A program made the translations under genes and the position numbers. Below the pieces are notes generated by a model, which worked only from the letters and a program-made list of their open reading frames with translations, did not search any database and had not been told where the DNA came from. From Solitalea canadensis DSM 3403 (GTDB lineage Bacteria > Bacteroidota > Bacteroidia > Sphingobacteriales > Sphingobacteriaceae), in NCBI RefSeq assembly GCF_000242635.2, contig NC_017770.1, positions 3,856,669-3,920,668 on the forward strand: 64,000 nt of DNA. The letters are read 5' to 3'. The first letter of the stretch is position 1, and every line of letters starts with the position of its first letter. Positions 1 to 8,038 of this stretch are shown here, in pieces.

Positions 1-1
1 A

Positions 2-559
2 TTGGCGTCACGAGCTTATAGTTATAAAGGAATTCGTCTTAAAAAGTATCCTTACCTTGGATTTATTACAGTTATTTTTTCCCAGGGGGCATTTACGTTT
101 TTAATTGCTTATCATGCAATAACCCTTCTTTCCTACCAGGAAATAATTAATCGGCAATTACTTGCTTTAATAGCTTGTAGCTTATTATTGGCAGGGGTTT
201 ATCCGCTTACCCAAATTTACCAGCATGAAGAAGATTATAAAAATGGAGACATCACTATTAGCTATAAATTAGGTTACAGGGGTACATTCGCTTTTTGTTG
301 TTTTGCATTTCTAACCAGTATCATTTGCTTTTATTATTATTTCAGAGAAGTTGATTTATTAAACAACTTCATAATTCTTCAGTTGTGTTTTATTCCAGCT
401 GTAGTATATTTCTTTCACTGGTTTTACAAAGTATGGCGCGATTCTTCAGCTGCTGATTTTGAACATACGATGAAAATGAACCTTATTGCGTCTGTTTGCT
501 TAAACAATTGTTTCATTTTATTATTACTCATTAACCAACAAGTGATTAAATTTCAGTAA
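2..559 (+). CDS. UbiA-family prenyltransferase, C-terminal part (5' end outside window)
   Basis: Integral membrane protein, open at the left edge, so the true start lies upstream. The visible 185 residues hold about six hydrophobic segments. Near fragment residues 71-83 lies an acidic loop (YQHEEDYKNGD) that matches the second Asp-rich, Mg-diphosphate-binding motif of UbiA prenyltransferases. The SRAYSYKG stretch at the fragment start fits the region just after the first Asp-rich motif. UbiA enzymes attach isoprenyl chains to aromatic or quinone rings in the membrane. It lies 73 bp upstream of a type III polyketide synthase on the same strand, so the likely acceptor is that enzyme's aromatic product; this link is inference. 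The first Asp-rich motif cannot be checked here. Confidence 0.75.
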   Translation: MASRAYSYKGIRLKKYPYLGFITVIFSQGAFTFLIAYHAITLLSYQEIINRQLLALIACSLLLAGVYPLTQIYQHEEDYKNGDITISYKLGYRGTFAFCCFAFLTSIICFYYYFREVDLLNNFIILQLCFIPAVVYFFHWFYKVWRDSSAADFEHTMKMNLIASVCLNNCFILLLLINQQVIKFQ

Positions 560-632
560 GTTGTATACTAATAATAGTATTTGGCAAGATTAGTGTATAA
601 ACTTTGGGATAACAATTTAATTATAACAGACC

Positions 633-1733
633 ATGAGTAAAGTAATTTCTATTGCAACTGCTAATCCACCCTTTAAGCACAAACAAGAAGATGTTTTACA
701 GTACATGACGGATGTATTGCGATCTTCATCCGATGAACGGAAATTACTCAATATGCTTTATCATCGCAGCGGAATCAAGTATCGATATTCTGTACTGCCT
801 GAATTCTCTGAGCGTTATGCAAGTCACCATGTTTCTTTTTTTGACAATGTGGAAGAAGACCAGCCATTAGAAGCTCGTATGAAAATCTATCATGATAATG
901 CTGGAAAACTTGGTTGTGAATCGGCCCTTAAATGTGTGGATCCTTTTTGTAAGCCCGAAAATATAACTCATCTTATAACAGTAAGTTGTACAGGTTTATC
1001 CGCACCGGGACTCGACCTAGAGGTGGTTGAAAAATTAGGCTTGAAAAATACGATTTATCGTACTTCCGTAAATTTTATGGGCTGTTATGCTGCTTTACAT
1101 GCGATGAAACATGCAGATCTGATCTGTAAAGCTGATCCTGCTGCAATTGTATTAATTGTTTCCGTTGAAATATGTACGATCCATTTCCAGAACAAAAATG
1201 ACATGGATAATCTCACTGCTAATTTGTTGTTTGCAGATGGTGCGGCCTCAGCATTAGTTTGTTCTGACGATATTGCAAGTAAAAATAAGTGGCGAGGCTT
1301 AACCATTAAGAATTATTATTCTGAAGTAAACTTTAGCGCTAAAAAGGATATGGCTTGGACTTTGTCAGGCACTGGCTTTCTCATGACATTAAGCAATTAC
1401 ATTCCTGATTTAGTGGAGAAAGGAATTAAGAATCTTGTAACTCAAACGCTATCATCCATTAATAAAAATGTCTCAGATATTGTGCATTGGGCCATCCACC
1501 CTGGAGGAAAACGCATTTTGGATGTAATCGCTAAAGAGCTTGAATTGGTAAACGGTGAGTTACAATCGGCTTATGCGGTTCTGGAGAACTTCGGAAATAT
1601 GTCGTCTCCAACCATATTATATGTATTAAAAGACATCTTGGATAACAAAGTAAACCTTGACAAAGAGGAGTTGATCTTTTCTACAGGCTTTGGACCGGGT
1701 TTAACCATGGAAAGTATGGTTTTAAGTACATGA
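633..1733 (+). CDS. Type III polyketide synthase (chalcone/alkylresorcinol synthase-like)
   Basis: Thiolase-fold decarboxylating condensing enzyme that extends an acyl-CoA with malonyl-CoA and cyclises the product to a resorcinol or pyrone. At 366 aa it has the family's usual length. The catalytic triad can be read directly: Cys151 in MGCYAA, His289 in WAIHPGGK and Asn322 in FGNMSSP. The C-terminal GFGPG loop is also present. The stop overlaps the methyltransferase start (ATGA at 1730), so the two are translationally coupled. Order PKS, methyltransferase, flavoprotein is that of the Streptomyces srsABC phenolic-lipid operon. Starter unit and ring type cannot be read from sequence. Chalcone synthase itself is unlikely in this phylum. 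Confidence 0.93.
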   Translation: MSKVISIATANPPFKHKQEDVLQYMTDVLRSSSDERKLLNMLYHRSGIKYRYSVLPEFSERYASHHVSFFDNVEEDQPLEARMKIYHDNAGKLGCESALKCVDPFCKPENITHLITVSCTGLSAPGLDLEVVEKLGLKNTIYRTSVNFMGCYAALHAMKHADLICKADPAAIVLIVSVEICTIHFQNKNDMDNLTANLLFADGAASALVCSDDIASKNKWRGLTIKNYYSEVNFSAKKDMAWTLSGTGFLMTLSNYIPDLVEKGIKNLVTQTLSSINKNVSDIVHWAIHPGGKRILDVIAKELELVNGELQSAYAVLENFGNMSSPTILYVLKDILDNKVNLDKEELIFSTGFGPGLTMESMVLST

Positions 1734-2434
1734 CGATGATGAGATCTCGTTCTTTAGAAAAAGAATTATTAGATGCGGATGAAATTCCCAGCGATGACCT
1801 CCGTCAGAACCTTCGTGAACTTGATATTATCAATCATTATCTGGGTGGACATTCAATTACGATAAAAGGTATAAAGCAATTAATAAAAAATCAAAAACAA
1901 TCCATTTCCATTCTGGATATTGGTAGCGGTGGAGGCGACACGCTAAAAGCCGTTGCCATATGGGGCCGGGAACAAAACCAAAAGCTCAAACTGATCGGCG
2001 TAGATTTAAAAAACGATTGTATTGAATTTGCCAAAGAGAATTGCATTGATTTCCCTGAGATTTCCTTTATCCAGTCTGACTATCGAACTATTGAGCATTC
2101 AGACCTCAAAATCGATATTATCATTTCCTCTTTGTTTTGCCATCATTTAACTAATGATGAGATTGTTGTTTTTTTAAGATGGATGCACAAAAACTCAAGA
2201 ACTGGTTTTATTATTAATGATTTGCAACGACATCCGATAGCTTATCAAAGTATTAAATTATTGACAACCCTTTTTTCTAAATCTTATTTAGTAAAAAATG
2301 ACGCTAAACTATCAGTAGCCAGAGGGTTTATTAAGTCGGACTGGGAGAATCTGATACATAAAGCTGGCATTAAGAATGCATATATAAAATGGCATTGGGC
2401 ATTCAGACATTTAATTGTTGTTAACACCGAATGA
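1730..2434 (+). CDS. Class I SAM-dependent methyltransferase of the PKS operon
   Basis: 234-residue methyltransferase. The SAM-binding motif I reads ILDIGSGGGDT near residues 62-72, followed by an acidic residue at the end of strand 2 (LIGVDLKND) and an IIISSLFCHHL motif IV/post-motif region, as in Rossmann-like methyltransferases. It overlaps the PKS stop by 4 nt and its own stop overlaps the following FAD gene by 4 nt (ATGA at 2431), so all three are co-translated. The expected role is O- or C-methylation of the polyketide ring; that is inference from position. ATG codons at 1736 and 1739 are alternative starts, but the ATGA coupling favours 1730. It is unrelated in fold to the membrane methyltransferase SrsB of Streptomyces. 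Confidence 0.85.
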   Translation: MTMMRSRSLEKELLDADEIPSDDLRQNLRELDIINHYLGGHSITIKGIKQLIKNQKQSISILDIGSGGGDTLKAVAIWGREQNQKLKLIGVDLKNDCIEFAKENCIDFPEISFIQSDYRTIEHSDLKIDIIISSLFCHHLTNDEIVVFLRWMHKNSRTGFIINDLQRHPIAYQSIKLLTTLFSKSYLVKNDAKLSVARGFIKSDWENLIHKAGIKNAYIKWHWAFRHLIVVNTE

Positions 2435-3564
2435 AAGAGCACTTTGATATCGCCATAGCCGGAGGAGGCTTGGCAGGTTTATGCCTGTCTATACAGTTGG
2501 CACGTGCCGGATATAAAGTGTTATTGTGTGAGAAAGAAAGCTATCCATTTCACAAAGTGTGTGGCGAATACATTGCAATAGAGTCATGGGGTTTTCTAGA
2601 GGCTTTAGGCGTTCCATTAGTTGATCTTAGACTTCCAATTATATCGAAATTGCAAATCTCTGATTGTAATGGAAGACTACTAAAACATGACCTTTTCCCT
2701 GGTGGTTTTGGAATAAGCCGGTATACACTGGATGCTACTCTCGCTACTATTGCTAAAAACTCAAATGTAACACTGCTCGAAAAAAACAAGGTTATTGATA
2801 TCACCTATGAATTAAACAAACACGCTTTTAAAACTGCTAACGGAAATTTTACCGCAACGGTTGTTTGCGGATCATGGGGTAAACGGTCTAATCTCGACCA
2901 AAAGCTAAACCGCCCTTTTGTACAGCTAAATCCCAATAAGAGTTCTCATTATATTGCGGTTAAATATCATATAGAGACAAGCTTTCCTGATGACTTGATA
3001 GAATTACATAATTTTAATAATGGTTATTGCGGTATTTCTAAAGTCGACAAAGACCGTTTTTGTTTATGTTACCTTACTACTGCGTTGAATTTGCAGCAGA
3101 ACCATAATAATATTCAAAAGCTGGAAGAAAATATTTTAACCAAAAATCCACAGCTTCATAAGTATTTCAATTATTCACGCTTTTTATATGATAGCCCGCT
3201 AGCGATTTCACAATTAAATTTTGCTCCTAAAGAAATAATCAATGACCACATTTTTATGATTGGAGATGCCGGTGGATTAATAACACCTTTATGCGGCAAT
3301 GGAATGAGCATGGCCATGCATGCATCCAAGTTTTTAGCTGAAATTGTGAATGAGTTTTTGAAAAAAAGAATCACCCGTGACCAGGCTGAACGACTGTACC
3401 AGGAAACATGGCATCATCATTTTAACAAACGACTCAAAGCAGGAAGAATGTTTCAGGGTTTATTCGGAAAGCCATCTGTCACCAATGCCGCAGTAGGAAT
3501 TCTGAGAAAATTCCCCTCGCTAACCAATAAACTGGTACGCTTAACACATGGTAATACATTCTGA
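2431..3564 (+). CDS. FAD-dependent oxidoreductase (geranylgeranyl reductase / aromatic hydroxylase-like)
   Basis: 377-residue flavoprotein. The N-terminal dinucleotide-binding motif is IAGGGLAGLCLSIQLARAG (about residues 8-26), ending in the acidic residue of LLCEK. The second FAD motif, MIGDAGGLITPLCGNGM, lies near residues 277-293 and is typical of the PHBH/geranylgeranyl reductase/halogenase superfamily. It is the last gene of the PKS operon, coupled to the methyltransferase by an ATGA overlap and followed by a hairpin terminator. Two roles are plausible: ring hydroxylation to a quinone (as for SrsC in Streptomyces) or reduction of the prenyl chain added by the UbiA partner. Sequence alone does not decide between them. 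Confidence 0.85.
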   Translation: MKEHFDIAIAGGGLAGLCLSIQLARAGYKVLLCEKESYPFHKVCGEYIAIESWGFLEALGVPLVDLRLPIISKLQISDCNGRLLKHDLFPGGFGISRYTLDATLATIAKNSNVTLLEKNKVIDITYELNKHAFKTANGNFTATVVCGSWGKRSNLDQKLNRPFVQLNPNKSSHYIAVKYHIETSFPDDLIELHNFNNGYCGISKVDKDRFCLCYLTTALNLQQNHNNIQKLEENILTKNPQLHKYFNYSRFLYDSPLAISQLNFAPKEIINDHIFMIGDAGGLITPLCGNGMSMAMHASKFLAEIVNEFLKKRITRDQAERLYQETWHHHFNKRLKAGRMFQGLFGKPSVTNAAVGILRKFPSLTNKLVRLTHGNTF

Positions 3565-3576
3565 CAGAAACAATAA

Positions 3577-3596
3577 AAGCGGTCTTGCGACCGCTT
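3577..3596 (-). terminator. Hairpin terminator between the PKS operon and pyc
   Basis: An 8-bp perfect stem AAGCGGTC/GACCGCTT with a 4-nt loop sits between two convergent genes. Read on the minus strand it is followed by a T-rich tract (TTTATTGTTT), so it best serves pyc. It may also stop the plus-strand operon. Confidence 0.8.
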
Positions 3597-3628
3597 CTCC
3601 CAAATTATTGATGTTTAAGTGAATTTTT

Positions 3629-6600
3629 CTAATTGATTTCTAAAACCAAATCATCTGTATTTACTAAGGTTCCAGGAGCTAACACCAGGCTACCAATAGT
3701 AAAATCATGATTAGCCGTAATATTGGTTTCCATTTTCATGGCTTCTACTACAAATAATGGCTGATTCTTCTTTACTTTTTCTCCTTCTTTCACAAATATT
3801 TTCGAAAGCAAGCCTTGCAAAGGAGCTCCAATATGATTGTCGTTTCCTTTATCAACCTTACGATTCTCTTGTTTAAGAACCTTGATCGATTTATCCTGTA
3901 CATCAATATTACGTGTTTGACCGTTTAATTTAAAAAATACTGTCCGCATTCCATTCTCATCTGCGGGACTAATACTTAACAATCGAACAAGTAACGTTTT
4001 TCCAGGAGCAATCTCAATCGTTGATTCTTCACCCTGTTTCATTCCGTACAAGAAATACTTGGTAGGAACAGTGGAAACATCTCCATATTCACGCCAAAAT
4101 TTCAAACCATCTTCAAATACTTTCGGATAGAATTTATAAGAAAGAAAATCGGTAAACTGCAGATCATGCCCGAACTGATTCTTGAATGCCTCCAATTCTT
4201 TATCAAAGTTAATAGCTGGCAAATGTTTATTCGGCCGATCCGAATAAGGCTGTTTATCCTTTAAAACGATCTTTTGTAGTTGCGCTGGAAAACCACCTGC
4301 GGGCTGTCCGATTTCACCAAGAAAAAACTGCATCACCGATTCAGGGAATGAAATTGACTCTCCCTTTGTTAGTATATCATCCTTAGTGAGATTATTCGAA
4401 ACCATGAATTGCGCCATATCGCCCACAACCTTTGAACTGGGCGTAACCTTTACGATATCACCGAACAATTCATTCACTTCAGCATAACGTTCTTTAATCA
4501 TCTCAAAACGCTCGCCTAAACCCAACGCAATAGCCTGTCCTTTAAGGTTTGAATACTGTCCGCCCGGAATCTCATGTTGAAATACCTCCGCCGAACTAGC
4601 CTTCATTCCCGATTCAAACGGATAATAATATTCACGAACTGCTTCCCAATAAGTAGAATGCTGATTCAATGACTTAATATCGTATTCGTTTTCCCGTTCA
4701 TGGAAACGCATCATCTCAACAATGGCATTAAAATTTGGTTGCGATGTTAATCCTGAAAGCGAACCCAAAGCACAATCTACAACATCCACTCCAGCCTCAA
4801 TAGCCTTTAAATAAGTAGCAGGTTGCAATGACGAAGTATCATGCGTATGTAAATGGATCGGAATTTTTACTGTTTCTTTTAATGCAGTAACCAGTTCTTT
4901 TGCAGCATACGGTTTTAATAAACCAGACATATCTTTGATGGCAAGAATATGAGCTCCGGCATTTTCCAGATCTTTTGCTAACTGAAGGTAATAATTAAGC
5001 GTGTATTTTGTTTTTTTCGGGTCCAGAATATCACCAGTGTAACACAAAGCACCTTCAGCAATACCTCCGGTACGTTTGCGAACCATATCAATACATGGAG
5101 CAATGTTTTCCATCCAGTTTAAGGAGTCAAAAATGCGGAAGATATCTACCCCTTTTTCCCATGATTTTTCTACAAAGCTTTCGATCAGGTTGTCTGGATA
5201 TGCGGAATAGCCCACACCGTTACAACCACGAATCAGCATTTGTAATAAAATGTTCGGGATAGCCGCACGCAATAATTCTAATCGTTTCCAAGGATCTTCG
5301 CGCAAGAAACGGATGCAAACATCAAACGTTGCTCCACCCCAAACCTCCATAGAGAATGTTTGTGGATGATTTTTAGCAAATGCCTCTGCCACTTTCAGCA
5401 TATCATAGGTACGCATACGCGTAGCCAGCAACGACTGGTGACCGTCTCTGAAAGTTGTATCCGTATAATGAATTTTCTTTTCGCTCTTTAACCAATCTGC
5501 AAACTTCTCAGGACCAAGCTCTGTCAACAGATCTTTGGTTCCTTTCTGATATGGAGCATTCTGGTCATATGATGGAATAATCGGTTTATCAAAACGAGCA
5601 TTGGGATTTACCATTGTTACATCCGGGTTTCCGTTTACAGAAACATCAGCCAGGTAATTCAGGATCCGAGTACCACGGTCGAGACGGGTTTTAAACTGAA
5701 ATAATTCAGGATGTTCGTTGATAAACCCTACAGTCGCTTTCCCTTCAACAAATTCGGGAACCGAAATAAGGTTTTCAAGAAACTGAATATTGTTTTTTAC
5801 ACCACGAATACGGAACTCTCTAAGTGCACGATGCATTTTACGAGCTGCATCACTTAAATCATTACCAGAGGTGCTTACCTTAACCAACATGGAGTCAAAG
5901 AATGGACTGATTTTCATTCCTGGATAGGTAGATCCTTCGTCTAGACGAACACCAAAACCGGTAGCGTTACGATAAGTAATCAGTGTGCCATAATCCGGTT
6001 TGAATCCATTTGCAGGATCCTCAGTGGTAATACGGCATTGCATTGCATAACCATTGCACTTGATATTACGTTGATCACCAAGACCAATTTCCGGATCAGA
6101 AAGCTTATAGCCATCCGCTATGTATAGCTGTGTTTTAATAATATCCACTCCAGTAACCATTTCGGTTACTGTATGTTCAACCTGCACACGCGGATTTACC
6201 TCAATGAAAAAAATGTTCTCTTTACCATCAACCAAAAACTCAACTGTACCTACGTTATTATAATTTACAGTTGAACATATTTTGATAGCATATTCATAAA
6301 GCTTATTCCTGGTTTCTTCTTTAAGACCAACAGAAGGAGCAACCTCAACCACCTTCTGGAAACGACGTTGAACAGAACAATCCCTTTCAAATAGATGGCG
6401 AATAGTCCCATGGCTATCTGCTACTATCTGTATCTCGATGTGTTTTGGATTTTCGATGTATTTTTCAAGGAAAACGGTATCATCACCAAAAGCGTTTTTT
6501 GCTTCACTTCTTGCCTCGCGAAACCCCTTCTCCAATTCTTCATCATTCCTGATCACACGCATACCTCTACCTCCGCCCCCAGCAGCGGCTTTCAACATAA

Positions 6601-7069
6601 GCGGGTAACCAATTCTATTTGCTTCTTCAAGCGCAACGCTAAAGTCGGTCAACTCTTTCTCATTATCATCAATGATAGGAATTTGCGCTTTACGGGCATT
6701 TTCTTTAGCAATAACCTTATCTCCTAAGGCCTCCATAACATCCGGACGCGGACCAACGAAAATAATACCATTGTCTGCACACTTTTGTGCGAGGTCCTTA
6801 TTTTCTGAAAGGAATCCGTAACCGGGATGAATAGCATCAGCTTTGCTTTGCTTCGCAATGCGGATAATCTCATCAATGTTAAGGTAAGGTTTTAGGGGAT
6901 CATTATCTTCACCGATCTGATAAGCTTCGTCAGCTTTATATCGATGCAGCGAATAGCGGTCTTCGTAGGTATAAACCGCAACAGTTTGAATGTTGAGTTC
7001 ATTACAAGCCCGCGCAATGCGAATGGCAATCTCGCCTCTGTTAGCAATGAGTACTTTCCTGATCTTCAT
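3629..7069 (-). CDS. pyc: Pyruvate carboxylase
   Basis: Biotin-dependent anaplerotic enzyme forming oxaloacetate from pyruvate, bicarbonate and ATP in the cytoplasm. The 1146-residue chain carries all domains in one polypeptide. Biotin carboxylase comes first (residues 1 to about 450), with the ATP-grasp glycine loop from Lys160 to Met170. The carboxyltransferase TIM barrel covers about 530-830 (YTDTTFRDGHQS at its start). The C-terminal biotinyl domain has the AMKM motif with biotin-accepting Lys1112. Length is normal for the single-chain form. A TAnnTTTG box about 185 bp upstream may be its promoter, giving a long leader. A second anaplerotic enzyme, PEP carboxylase, is encoded in this window at 18-21 kb. 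Confidence 0.97.
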   Translation of the reverse strand: MKIRKVLIANRGEIAIRIARACNELNIQTVAVYTYEDRYSLHRYKADEAYQIGEDNDPLKPYLNIDEIIRIAKQSKADAIHPGYGFLSENKDLAQKCADNGIIFVGPRPDVMEALGDKVIAKENARKAQIPIIDDNEKELTDFSVALEEANRIGYPLMLKAAAGGGGRGMRVIRNDEELEKGFREARSEAKNAFGDDTVFLEKYIENPKHIEIQIVADSHGTIRHLFERDCSVQRRFQKVVEVAPSVGLKEETRNKLYEYAIKICSTVNYNNVGTVEFLVDGKENIFFIEVNPRVQVEHTVTEMVTGVDIIKTQLYIADGYKLSDPEIGLGDQRNIKCNGYAMQCRITTEDPANGFKPDYGTLITYRNATGFGVRLDEGSTYPGMKISPFFDSMLVKVSTSGNDLSDAARKMHRALREFRIRGVKNNIQFLENLISVPEFVEGKATVGFINEHPELFQFKTRLDRGTRILNYLADVSVNGNPDVTMVNPNARFDKPIIPSYDQNAPYQKGTKDLLTELGPEKFADWLKSEKKIHYTDTTFRDGHQSLLATRMRTYDMLKVAEAFAKNHPQTFSMEVWGGATFDVCIRFLREDPWKRLELLRAAIPNILLQMLIRGCNGVGYSAYPDNLIESFVEKSWEKGVDIFRIFDSLNWMENIAPCIDMVRKRTGGIAEGALCYTGDILDPKKTKYTLNYYLQLAKDLENAGAHILAIKDMSGLLKPYAAKELVTALKETVKIPIHLHTHDTSSLQPATYLKAIEAGVDVVDCALGSLSGLTSQPNFNAIVEMMRFHERENEYDIKSLNQHSTYWEAVREYYYPFESGMKASSAEVFQHEIPGGQYSNLKGQAIALGLGERFEMIKERYAEVNELFGDIVKVTPSSKVVGDMAQFMVSNNLTKDDILTKGESISFPESVMQFFLGEIGQPAGGFPAQLQKIVLKDKQPYSDRPNKHLPAINFDKELEAFKNQFGHDLQFTDFLSYKFYPKVFEDGLKFWREYGDVSTVPTKYFLYGMKQGEESTIEIAPGKTLLVRLLSISPADENGMRTVFFKLNGQTRNIDVQDKSIKVLKQENRKVDKGNDNHIGAPLQGLLSKIFVKEGEKVKKNQPLFVVEAMKMETNITANHDFTIGSLVLAPGTLVNTDDLVLEIN

Positions 7070-7254
7070 TATTTAGGTTGAATTTTTGCAATCTCACTCC
7101 GGAAAATTCATAGGAATTACCGGCATCATCATTTGTATATCGATAACTTAAAATAATAAATGTTTAACAGATTGTATTCAATTAAACAGATTTACATTTT
7201 AACCTAACGGCATTAATTCATTAATCAGGAGCTCATAGTCGACAGGCTCTGCGC

Positions 7255-7262
7255 CAAAAATA
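7255..7262 (-). promoter_or_regulatory. Candidate promoter -7 box for pyc
   Basis: The minus strand reads TATTTTTG, matching the Bacteroidota -7 consensus TAnnTTTG. It would start a transcript with a leader of about 180 nt before the pyc ATG at 7069. No clear -33 TTG was seen. The only other content of 7070-7351 is the weak hairpin next to the 7.35 kb gene. Confidence 0.4.
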
Positions 7263-7289
7263 GAAAAATATTGTGATTTAAAAAGATTT

Positions 7290-7331
7290 GATCTTGCAGT
7301 TGAGTTCAAATTCAGACAAAACCGCAAGATC
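7290..7331 (-). terminator. Possible terminator of the small secreted protein gene
   Basis: GATCTTGC and GCAAGATC form an 8-bp stem around a 26-nt loop, extendable by GTT/AAC after one mismatch. On the minus strand it is followed by AAATCTTTTTAAATC. The long loop makes this uncertain. Confidence 0.4.
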
Positions 7332-7351
7332 ATTTTGTTATCTGCTTAAAA

Positions 7352-7798
7352 TTATTGTTTACCCAGAGTAGGTATTATTCTGAATATCTGATCGGAATGT
7401 TGTCCGGTGTAGTACTTTCTGATTTTCATAAAAAAAGAACGAGATTGCGCTTTATCTGGCCATACTTTATTCTCCAGATCATCAATCTCTTTATCTGCGG
7501 CTTCAATATCAGCTAAAGATTTATATTCAATCATTTCTACCCAATCTCTGCTATCGTCGCTGTAATAGTGAACCGCAACTCTGGCACTTACGCAATGGGT
7601 TACTTTGGAACCTACTTTTTGCCACCATTCGGTTATCAGGGAATCCAGCTCACTCCTGCGGCCATCTATAGGAAAAGCTAATTTATGCGTCGTAATAACC
7701 AGTATGTTTCCGGTTGCCTGTGCAAGCAAAAAAGTAGGACAAAGTTCTACAACTATAGCCATTAACAAGGCTATTCCAAAAAATTTAAACGATTTCAT
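7352..7798 (-). CDS. Small secreted protein of unknown function
   Basis: 148-residue protein with a clear signal peptide (MKSFKFFGIALLMAIVVELC, cleavage probably after FLLAQA, about residue 28). The mature part is about 120 residues, with alternating beta strands and an acidic helix (SLADIEAADKEIDDLENK). This pattern, with paired Trp residues (EWWQKVG), is reminiscent of ferredoxin-like dimeric alpha/beta-barrel proteins, but no catalytic residues are recognised. It stands alone between pyc and serS. The ribosome-binding site is unusually strong: AAAGGAGG, 6-7 nt before the ATG, in a phylum that seldom uses Shine-Dalgarno pairing. I do not recognise a named family. Confidence 0.75.
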   Translation of the reverse strand: MKSFKFFGIALLMAIVVELCPTFLLAQATGNILVITTHKLAFPIDGRRSELDSLITEWWQKVGSKVTHCVSARVAVHYYSDDSRDWVEMIEYKSLADIEAADKEIDDLENKVWPDKAQSRSFFMKIRKYYTGQHSDQIFRIIPTLGKQ

Positions 7799-7800
7799 TT

Positions 7801-7812
7801 TTAACCTCCTTT
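7801..7812 (-). promoter_or_regulatory. Strong Shine-Dalgarno of the 7.35 kb gene
   Basis: The minus strand reads AAAGGAGGTTAA directly before the ATG at 7798. This is close to a perfect anti-16S match and stands out against neighbours, whose upstream regions are A-rich without a GGAGG core. Confidence 0.7.
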
Positions 7813-7988
7813 GGTTTTAGAAAAAAACACTTATAATAAAGCTAGATTGTGTATCCTTTATCAATTGGTTAATTAAAATGGGAGGAATATCGCTTAGTAA
7901 GGTGGGAAATGTATGTATACAATAAGTAATTTACGCAATTAATAGGCTAAAAATCAATCAATTAATCACTTTGTTGATTTTAACAAAA

Positions 7989-8018
7989 AAGCGGAATAGC
8001 TTGTAGCCCATTCCGCTT
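7989..8018 (-). terminator. serS terminator
   Basis: 9-bp stem AAGCGGAAT/ATTCCGCTT with a 12-nt loop. On the minus strand it is followed by TTTTTTGTTA. It lies 21 bp past the serS stop. Confidence 0.85.
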
Positions 8019-8038
8019 AAAATTATTTTTAAAACCTA

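Noticed and set aside
633..3564. Reading the PKS operon as a flexirubin (aryl polyene/dialkylresorcinol) cluster
   Set aside because: No darA/darB-type synthases, acyl carrier proteins or ketosynthases of that pathway are present; the PKS is type III.
5008..5262. Open frames opposite pyc, and many similar ones opposite other genes
   Set aside because: They lie antisense inside long conserved enzymes, with no start signal or recognisable motif.
7070..7351. Long pyc leader as a possible riboswitch
   Set aside because: About 180 nt of leader is predicted from one promoter box, but I saw no known riboswitch fold or strong stem near the start codon.
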